A stretch of 64,000 bases of DNA from Brevibacillus brevis (GTDB taxonomy: Bacteria > Bacillota > Bacilli > Brevibacillales > Brevibacillaceae), in assembly GCF_031583145.1 (NCBI RefSeq), contig NZ_CP134050.1, positions 4,267,501-4,331,500 on the forward strand, in the 5' to 3' direction. Every line of letters begins with the position of its first letter. Positions within the stretch are counted from its first letter, which is position 1. Positions 17,001 through 23,413 of the stretch are shown piece after piece. The notes below the pieces were generated by a model that worked only from the letters and a program-made list of their open reading frames with translations, did no database searches and was not told the DNA's origin. The position numbers and the translations under genes were made by a program.

Positions 17001-17146
17001 AGCGAAACGTCGCATCAGCACAGCCGGGTTCTACGGGCAACCGAAACTGGCTGCCGCTGTCTTCGCTGTTGATCCATCTGGAGGACAGCGCCCTTGCAAG
17101 AAACCGCCAGGGTCACAGGAAGTCAAGCGGCGAGCCTTGGCTGTGA
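16997..17146 (+). CDS. Possible small basic protein coupled to the MFS gene
   Basis: 49 aa. Its ATG overlaps the TGA of the MFS gene (ATGA) and is preceded by AAAGGAGGAGG, an unusually strong site placed inside the MFS coding end. The product (MKRNVASAQPGSTGNRNWLP onward) is basic, without a recognised family or hydrophobic segment. The ribosome-binding site argues for translation; the lack of similarity argues caution. Confidence 0.4.
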   Translation: MKRNVASAQPGSTGNRNWLPLSSLLIHLEDSALARNRQGHRKSSGEPWL

Positions 17147-17204
17147 ACGAGCCTGGCTGTAAACGAGCCTGACCTATAACCTGCCATACCGAAAGGAGAT
17201 CACA

Positions 17205-17339
17205 ATGACCAAGCAAAAGCCGCAATCCCCGCACTCCAGCGAAGCCAACGAACGGAATCGACAGCCGGACTCCGTCAAGAACAACGCGCCCGGCTTCGGC
17301 GATAAAAAACTGGAAGGACCAAATCGTCCCTCCACCTGA
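17205..17339 (+). CDS. Small hydrophilic spore-protein-like peptide
   Basis: 44 aa, rich in Asn, Gln, Ser, Pro and Lys (MTKQKPQSPHSSEANERNRQ, ending DKKLEGPNRPST), with no hydrophobic residues to form a core. AAAGGAG lies five bases before the ATG and a terminator follows within 13 bases. This composition is common in minor small acid-soluble spore proteins of Bacillales, but no named family was matched, so the spore link is inference. Confidence 0.6.
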   Translation: MTKQKPQSPHSSEANERNRQPDSVKNNAPGFGDKKLEGPNRPST

Positions 17340-17351
17340 GATGGTTAAGTC

Positions 17352-17383
17352 GGAGCATTCCCTTGTGCGGATGCTCCTTTTTG
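17352..17383 (+). terminator. Intrinsic terminator after the 44-aa gene
   Basis: GGAGCAT / ATGCTCC stem with a 12-base loop followed by TTTTT. Confidence 0.7.
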
Positions 17384-17496
17384 TTTGGCTTTCTTCACTT
17401 AATTTTCGACAATATTCGGATATTTTCTTGAACGTGATGTTTAGATATCCTATTATGAAAAGACAGAATACCAATAACCGGAAAGGACGTAGAGCC

Positions 17497-18877
17497 TTGC
17501 CACACCATTCGACGACCAGATCTCATCTTTATCCTTATTTCCTCGTGCTTCTACCCATCATCTTTACGGTGGTCGTTGTCATCGGATATTCTCAGGCGAA
17601 GCTCCTCTATTTTCAATCTGGTGTCCAGACGATGGACAGGCAGCTGAACACCGTAACGCAAATCCTCACTCTGTTTAACAAGCAGGTCAAGTCCGAAATT
17701 CTCACCTTCACGGAAGCGGAAAACCAGATCCGGGACATGATGGTCGGTCCGATGCCGGAAGAACGCGACCGTTCGCAAATCAGGCTGGCGCTCGCCGAAG
17801 GGGACGAGCTGTTCGCCTTCAATTCCCAGGGCACCTTGATCGTACATCCGTCTTACGAAGGCCAAAATTTGTACAACATGAAGAATCCTACCGACCGCTA
17901 TTTCGTCCGGCAAGTTCTGAATGAGGGAAAAAACGTGGTGACGTACCAGAAGACAGACCCATCCACTGGCAAAGCCGAGGAAAAAGTCACCGTTGTCCGC
18001 TATTTTCCCCAGTGGGAACTGGTACGTTTGCCTATCCTCCCCGGAAAGCGAGTTTTACGAGCAATTCAGCAAAGTGAAGGGATTTCTTATCGCTCTCGTC
18101 GTAGCAAGCTACGTCATCACCGCTATCTTGTTCATTTTGACCTACCGAAAGGAAAAAGCGCTGGTCTCCTCTACCCTGCGCGGAGAGCAGCTCGCAGAAG
18201 TCAACAAAAGCATACTCAAATCACTTGCCGTCGCCCTGGAAGAACGCGACGCGTATACCTCTTTGCATTCCCAGCGCGTGGCTTATTACATGCGGGTCAT
18301 CGGGCAGCAGATGGGCCTGGATGAGCATACACTTGATCTGATGTACACCGGCGGTCTGCTGCACGACATCGGCAAAATCGGGATTGAAGACAGCATTCTG
18401 CTCAAGCCGGGGAAGCTGACGGACGACGAATTCCACAGCATCAAGTCCCATCCGGTACGCGGCGAAGCCCTTTTGCGAAAGCTGTATGCGCAAGTGGACA
18501 AAAAGGATGCGGCGAGCATCCAGTCGATCCTTGCCATCACCCGGCACCATCACGAGCGCTTCGACGGCAAGGGCTATCCCGATCAGCTGCGGCAGGAAGA
18601 AATCCCCATCATCGCTCGCGTGACGGCTGTAGCGGATTCGTTCGATGCCATGACATCGTCCCGGGCTTACAGGAGGGGCTTGTCTTTTTCCAAAGCGTGC
18701 GACGAAATCATGCGCAACTCGGGGACACAGTTCTGCCCGAAGGTCGTGGAAGCTTTCTTTCAAAGCGTGACCGAAGAGACGTTTCGTCACGCCCATCAAA
18801 TTTCCCGGACGAACGAGCTGCTCGAGCCGCTTGTAACCGAGCCAAAACCCCAGCTCTTCCGTCCGTTGAGCGGGTAG
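17497..18877 (+). pseudogene. Cache-domain HD-GYP protein broken by a single-base frameshift
   Basis: A membrane-bound signalling protein in two frames. Frame 1 (TTG 17497, with AAAGGA nine bases upstream) gives a membrane helix and an extracellular Cache-like sensor ending at VVRYFPQW. The sensor continues one frame over as NWYVCLSSPESEF, followed by a second helix (FLIALVVASYVITAILFIL) and a complete HD-GYP domain: HD motif GLLHDIGKIGI and HHHERFDGKGYPDQ. HD-GYP proteins hydrolyse cyclic di-GMP. The break coincides with GGG at 18014-18016; removing one G restores a single frame. Either a real mutation, phase variation or a sequencing error. If functional, start and domain order match a full-length gene of about 460 codons. 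Confidence 0.85.
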
Positions 18878-18899
18878 CGCAGATGCCTGCCAGGAAGCA

Positions 18900-18949
18900 G
18901 CAAAAAAAGCCATGTGCTCATGAAACAAGGAGCAGCATGGCTTTTTTGC
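18900..18949. terminator. Bidirectional terminator between HD-GYP gene and the convergent 169-aa gene
   Basis: 12-base arms AAAAAAGCCATG / CATGGCTTTTTT around a 21-base loop. Confidence 0.8.
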
Positions 18950-18954
18950 AATTC

Positions 18955-19464
18955 TCAGGAGATCGGCACCAGTCGATACGGAAGCGAATACGATTCGAGT
19001 CCAGCCAAAAACTTGTCACGTGACGGTTCATCCGGCGCGATCAGCTGCAAATAACGGGTGAAATAAAAGACGATCCGATCCTCATCCCCTTCTTTCAGCC
19101 GATAATGCGCAAGTGTGGCGATATCCTTGAGTTGATAGAAGTAATCGTAGCGCTCCCGGGTCAGCTCTGCCCTGAAGGTACGGCTGACAACCACGTCGTG
19201 GCTGCGATTTTCCCTCGTGTTTTCCTTGGTCGCCCCGAGAAACCGCAGCAGCTCTCCCGCGCGCGCCGCCCCCATTTTCTCGGCGAGCATCCCGTCGTTG
19301 TATTCAATCTCTACATCACTGAGACGTTCACGGACAGACTCCAGCATCGCCATCAACACTTTGCGCACCGCCAAATTTTCCGTGGCAAACTGGTTGTCGA
19401 ACACATTGAACTCAAACGATGTAGCTGCACCTTGGCGACGAGTGTACAAGATGATCGCATTCAT
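18955..19464 (-). CDS. Conserved-looking protein of unknown function, 169 aa
   Basis: 169 aa soluble protein beginning MNAIILYTRRQGAATSFEFN and ending ESYSLPYRLVPIS, with a mixed alpha/beta pattern and no membrane segment or recognisable motif. AAGGAG precedes ATG 19464; the frame is open to 19509 but that part overlaps the M42 peptidase gene. It starts 20 bases after the peptidase stop and is very probably in the same operon, ending at the shared terminator. Confidence 0.7.
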   Translation of the reverse strand: MNAIILYTRRQGAATSFEFNVFDNQFATENLAVRKVLMAMLESVRERLSDVEIEYNDGMLAEKMGAARAGELLRFLGATKENTRENRSHDVVVSRTFRAELTRERYDYFYQLKDIATLAHYRLKEGDEDRIVFYFTRYLQLIAPDEPSRDKFLAGLESYSLPYRLVPIS

Positions 19465-19484
19465 AAGTCTGCCTCTCCTTCGGG

Positions 19485-20564
19485 TTAGCGCGGCAGGATC
19501 GACTCCCATGTCTTCCGATCCAGCTTGCGGATGATGGAGAACAAGAGACGTTTTGCCGCTTCGTAATCAGCCGTGTCGATGATGGACGCATGGCTGTGAA
19601 TGTAACGGGACGGAATCCCGATCACGGCCGACGGAACCCCTTTGCCGTGGTATTGAACCACTCCGGCATCCGTATAGCCTTTCGCCACGTAAATTTGGTA
19701 CGGGATCTTCTCTTCCTCGCAGGTCGCGATCAACAGCTCCCGCAATCCCACCGGCATGACTTGCATCGGGTCGAAAATGCGCATCAGCAGACCGCCGCCG
19801 AGCCTTCCGCCTTCTTCCCGTACACCCGGTATGTCACCGGCCGGGCTGGCATCAAGGGCCAGGAACAGGTCGGGATCGATCAGCTCTGCCGCCGTTTTTG
19901 CTCCGCGTCCCCCAGACAGCTCTTCCTGTACGGTCGCTCCCACATAGACTACATTCGGATGCTCAGGCTGCTCGTGCAGCTCCTTCGCCAACTCGACGGC
20001 CAAGCTGCAGCCGTAGCGGTTGTCCCAGGCTTTTGCCATGATGCGCCGCGGGTTGGCCATCACCTGGAACGGACAGATCGGCACAATCGGTTGACCCGGA
20101 CGGACGCCCAGCCGCACCGCATCTTCTCGTGTGTCTACGCCGATGTCCACATACATGTTGCGAATATCCATCGGGCGATTACGCTGGTCGTCGCTGAGCA
20201 CGTGCGGAGGAATGGAGCTGATGACCCCTTCGATCACACCCTGATCCGTCACAATTTGTACACGCTGGGCCAGGAGCACTTGCCCCCACCATCCTCCGAG
20301 CGTCTGGAAGGAAATAAACCCTTTGTCCGAGATGCGCGTGACCATGAAGCCCACTTCGTCCATATGGCCAGCCACCATGATTTTGGGACCGCGCTCGTCC
20401 CCTCGCATCACGCCGAAAATGCTTCCCAGATTGTCGTAAACCACTTCGTTTGTATACTGGCTTATGTATTCCCGCATGATATCCCGTACCGGGCCTTCAA
20501 ATCCCGGTGCGCCGGGCGCTTCGGTCAGACGTTTCCACAGTTCAAGTTGAAACTCGTTTCCCAT
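19485..20564 (-). CDS. M42 family metallopeptidase (glutamyl aminopeptidase / YtoP-like)
   Basis: 359 aa. Metal ligands of M42 di-zinc aminopeptidases are in place: AGHMDEVG (H67, D69), AWDNRYG (bridging Asp near 180), the catalytic pair in VQEELSGGRGA, LALDAS (Asp near 238) and RYIHSHAS (His near 325). These tetrahedral cytosolic complexes trim N-terminal residues from peptides. Length matches the family. Downstream on the same mRNA is the 169-aa unknown gene. Confidence 0.94.
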   Translation of the reverse strand: MGNEFQLELWKRLTEAPGAPGFEGPVRDIMREYISQYTNEVVYDNLGSIFGVMRGDERGPKIMVAGHMDEVGFMVTRISDKGFISFQTLGGWWGQVLLAQRVQIVTDQGVIEGVISSIPPHVLSDDQRNRPMDIRNMYVDIGVDTREDAVRLGVRPGQPIVPICPFQVMANPRRIMAKAWDNRYGCSLAVELAKELHEQPEHPNVVYVGATVQEELSGGRGAKTAAELIDPDLFLALDASPAGDIPGVREEGGRLGGGLLMRIFDPMQVMPVGLRELLIATCEEEKIPYQIYVAKGYTDAGVVQYHGKGVPSAVIGIPSRYIHSHASIIDTADYEAAKRLLFSIIRKLDRKTWESILPR

Positions 20565-20717
20565 CTCGTCGTGCCTCCTCTATGATCCACCCATGATCAG
20601 TCTTTCGTACTCTATTATCGGCCAGTGCGGATAGGGATGCAACCAATCCGTTTGCAGGAATGGGCATCCGTTTCCCGAATGCTAATAAGGATAGAACCGT
20701 GTTGGGAGGAAATGCAC

Positions 20718-21557
20718 ATGCCGATTACATTTCGCAAACTGACTGAGCCTGCTGACCTGCAGCTGGTGGAAGCCTTGGAGCGGGCCGTCTGGAACACAGA
20801 CGAGGTCGTTCCGTACCATATGACGATCACGGTCGCCAAGTTTGGCGGACTTTTTATAGGAGCCTTTGACGACGACGAGATGATCGGCTTTCTATACAGT
20901 TTTCCCGGCTTCACGGAGGGAGAACCCCATCTTTGCTCGCACATGCTCGGCTTTTTGCCAGCCTACCGCAAACAGGGGTTGGGCGTGCAGTTGAAGTGGC
21001 TGCAGAGGGACGAAGCCCTGGCGATGGGCCACACGAAAATCACATGGACGTACGATCCGCTGGAAACCGTAAACGGGATACTCAATATCGTCAAGCTCGG
21101 CGGCATTGTTCGCACTTACCTGCCAGACTGCTACGGTGTGCTCGACGATGAGTTCAATCGCGGCTTGCCGACCGATCGCTTCCTCGTAGAGTGGTTCCTG
21201 GACAGCGGCCGCGTCCAGCGCCACAAGGAAGGCTCTGTCCCACCGCCCGCTCTGGCGGCAAATGCACCCGAAATTCTCGCCTATGAAACAGTCGATGATG
21301 TCCCCCGTCCGCTTGATGTACGGTTTGATCTGGATGAGTCTCTCCTGCTTTTGCCGGTACCAGCCCACTTCCAGGAAGTCAAGCGTACCGACATGAAAAT
21401 CGCAGCCGACTGGAGAGCGAAGACCAGTCAGCTGTTCCAGCATTACTTCGCGAGAGGATACACCGTCACGCACATTTTGCGGGATCTGGAAATCGTTCGG
21501 TACGTCCTCGAGAAGCGCTCTTTTTCCTCGATCCTACAAGAAGCCGATCGCGGGTAA
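20718..21557 (+). CDS. GNAT-family acetyltransferase-like protein (COG3375 type)
   Basis: 279 aa. The first half has a GNAT fold: IGAFDDDEMIGFLYSFPGF, then the acetyl-CoA loop region HMLGFLPAYRKQGLGVQLKW (A-motif RKQGLG at about residues 87-92), and TWTYDPLETVNGILNIVKLG. The second half is an extra domain of about 120 residues common to the COG3375 group, whose acceptor is unknown. GGGAGGA lies seven bases before ATG 20718, so that start is preferred over upstream codons. Monocistronic. Confidence 0.82.
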   Translation: MPITFRKLTEPADLQLVEALERAVWNTDEVVPYHMTITVAKFGGLFIGAFDDDEMIGFLYSFPGFTEGEPHLCSHMLGFLPAYRKQGLGVQLKWLQRDEALAMGHTKITWTYDPLETVNGILNIVKLGGIVRTYLPDCYGVLDDEFNRGLPTDRFLVEWFLDSGRVQRHKEGSVPPPALAANAPEILAYETVDDVPRPLDVRFDLDESLLLLPVPAHFQEVKRTDMKIAADWRAKTSQLFQHYFARGYTVTHILRDLEIVRYVLEKRSFSSILQEADRG

Positions 21558-21628
21558 CGGCAAGCGAGAGCCGCTTGTGGTACAATATGGGCTGACCTAC
21601 CCTACACGAAAAAGGACGAGTTACGTAC

Positions 21629-22915
21629 ATGAATAGAGACCTACGAGATTACGATGTCATCGTCATCGGCGGCGGACCATCCGGATTGATGGCCGCTGCG
21701 GCAGCTTCCGGACAGGGCGCCCGCGTCTGCCTGGTGGAAAAGGGCGGAAAGCTGGGGCGCAAGCTCATCATTTCAGGCGGCGGACGCTGCAATGTGACCA
21801 ACGCCAAGGAAGAGGATGAGCTGATCAAGCAAATGCCCGGGAATGGACGCTTTATGTACAGCGCTTTCGCCCAGTTTAACAACCGCGACATTGTGCGTTT
21901 CTTCGAAGAGCTCGGCGTAGCGCTGAAAGAAGAGGATCGCGGCCGGATGTTTCCGGTGACAGACAAAGCCGTCACAGTAGCGCAGGCCTTGATTGACAAG
22001 ATCAAACGGCAGGGCGTGACGATCCGGCTGAACAGCCCGGTTAAAAAAGTGCTGTACGAAAATGGACGCACCGTTGGCATCGAACTGCTCAACGGCGAGC
22101 AGCTGAGTGCGTGCAGCGTCGTGATTGCGGTTGGCGGCTGCTCTGTCCCGCAAACCGGATCTACCGGGGATGGCTACGCGTGGGCTCGGGAAGCCGGGCA
22201 TACCATCACCGACCTGTACCCTACGGAGGTCCCGCTGCTTGCCAGCGATTCGTTCATCCGCGACAAGTCGCTGCAAGGCCTTTCCCTGCGCGATGTAGAA
22301 ATGACGCTGTACGCGCCCAACGGGAAGAAAGTGAATACGCAGGAAGGCGACATGATCTTTACCCATCAAGGGATTTCCGGCCCCGCTTCTCTGCGCATGG
22401 GCCATTATGTATCCATCACCATGCGCAAATACGGTGCCGGACCATTGAAGCTTACCCTGGACTTGATGCCGGCCAAGTCAGCTGAAGTCGTATCCGCAGA
22501 GAGTTGGGAGCTGTTGGAGGAGCAGCCGAAAAAGGCCGTGAAAAACGTCCTCAGAGGCTACCTGCCCGAGCGGATGATTCCTATTCTGCTCTCGCTCGCT
22601 TCGATCCCGGAGGAAACGACGCTCAGCCACATGCGCAAGCAGGAGTGGACGGACCTGGCCAAGCTGATCAAGGCCTTCCCTCTGACCATCACCGGTACCC
22701 TGTCCCTCCAGGAAGCCTTCATCACCGGCGGCGGGGTAAGTGTAAAGGAAATCGACCCGCGCACTATGCAGTCCAAATGCGTCGATGGCCTTTATTTTGC
22801 CGGAGAAGTGATGGATGTCCACGCCCACACAGGCGGATACAACATCACGATCGCCTTTTCCTCCGGCCACGTCGCAGGAACGCACAGTGCCATACAAGCG
22901 TTGGAAAAAGTTTGA
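21629..22915 (+). CDS. NAD(P)/FAD-dependent oxidoreductase, HI0933/BaiN family (YtfP-like)
   Basis: 428 aa. The Rossmann motif VIVIGGGPSGLMAAAAAS begins at residue 10; the family signature LGRKLIISGGGRCNVTNAKE follows near 48; the C-terminal FAD motif GLYFAGEVMDVHAHTGGYN is near residue 390. The HI0933 family includes BaiN and B. subtilis YtfP; the reaction of the aerobic Bacillales members is unknown. A weak ribosome-binding site (AAAGGACGAG) precedes the ATG. The 3' flank contains a structured region that may be its untranslated end or a separate RNA. Confidence 0.93.
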   Translation: MNRDLRDYDVIVIGGGPSGLMAAAAASGQGARVCLVEKGGKLGRKLIISGGGRCNVTNAKEEDELIKQMPGNGRFMYSAFAQFNNRDIVRFFEELGVALKEEDRGRMFPVTDKAVTVAQALIDKIKRQGVTIRLNSPVKKVLYENGRTVGIELLNGEQLSACSVVIAVGGCSVPQTGSTGDGYAWAREAGHTITDLYPTEVPLLASDSFIRDKSLQGLSLRDVEMTLYAPNGKKVNTQEGDMIFTHQGISGPASLRMGHYVSITMRKYGAGPLKLTLDLMPAKSAEVVSAESWELLEEQPKKAVKNVLRGYLPERMIPILLSLASIPEETTLSHMRKQEWTDLAKLIKAFPLTITGTLSLQEAFITGGGVSVKEIDPRTMQSKCVDGLYFAGEVMDVHAHTGGYNITIAFSSGHVAGTHSAIQALEKV

Positions 22916-23090
22916 GATAAAGAGGTTTAAGAAAGAACAAAGCGGGGAACGAATAAAGTAGGTACTCTTTTTGGAAAAGAGTGATCAGCACCTTACTCCC
23001 CCCTAGTTGTAAGATGCTGGTTATCACACCTTTACTCCCTTTATCTTCCCTAGCTGAAGCGTCGCCGCGGTGAGCGACGCTTCTTTTTTT
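22914..23090 (+). ncRNA. Candidate structured RNA ending in an intrinsic terminator
   Basis: Directly after the YtfP-like stop: GATAAAG (22916-22922) pairs exactly with CTTTATC (23039-23045). Inside are hairpin ACTCTTTT-TGG-AAAAGAGT (22964-22982) and a second hairpin (22983-23025) whose loop holds CCCCCC. A perfect terminator stem GAAGCGTCGC / GCGACGCTTC with T7 (23056-23090) closes it. C-rich loops able to pair with Shine-Dalgarno sequences are typical of Firmicute regulatory RNAs. No promoter could be fixed, so a structured 3' untranslated region is equally possible. No known family recognised. Confidence 0.4.
23056..23090 (+). terminator. Intrinsic terminator of the YtfP-like gene / candidate RNA
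   Basis: 10-base perfect stem GAAGCGTCGC / GCGACGCTTC, 8-base loop, followed by T7. Confidence 0.92.
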
Positions 23091-23155
23091 GCTGTGCGCT
23101 TGTCGCGGAGCCAATCTTTGGCGGGGCCGCGGATGCCCTTATACTGGATAGAAAT

Positions 23156-23191
23156 ACAAAAAAACACCCGTGCGGTTTTGTTTGCACGGGT
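23156..23191 (-). terminator. Intrinsic terminator after the 66-aa membrane protein gene
   Basis: On the minus strand ACCCGTGC, a 10-base loop and GCACGGGT, followed by G and a run of T residues. It lies 15 bases past the stop at 23206. Confidence 0.85.
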
Positions 23192-23205
23192 TCTCTTTCC
23201 TCTAT

Positions 23206-23406
23206 TCAAGCTACGGCTGCCTGGTACAAATAGGCCAGTCCCGCCATGACAAAAGCAAAGCCAAGCAGGTAAAACGTGTTTGCCCTTTGCTTGACCCGCT
23301 TCTCATCTCCATGGAAATGTGCCTCCATTCGGGCTTGCCACCGTTTCGTGCGGGGCTGAACCATCACCAGTACTCCCATCAAAAGGAGAAACAGGGGAAA
23401 AAACAA
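23206..23406 (-). CDS. Small two-helix membrane protein downstream of the TPM-EzrA-like gene
   Basis: 66 aa. Two hydrophobic segments, FFPLFLLLMGVLVMV and FYLLGFAFVMAGLAYLYQAA, flank a charged central loop (QPRTKRWQARMEAHFHGDEK). The chosen TTG at 23406 lies ten bases after AAGGGG, which is inside the end of the preceding gene (stop 23414); internal ATG codons at about 23379 are alternatives. The seven-base gap means joint transcription with the TPM-EzrA-like gene, and a partner role at the same membrane site is possible. No family recognised. Confidence 0.6.
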   Translation of the reverse strand: MFFPLFLLLMGVLVMVQPRTKRWQARMEAHFHGDEKRVKQRANTFYLLGFAFVMAGLAYLYQAAVA

Positions 23407-23413
23407 GGATGCC

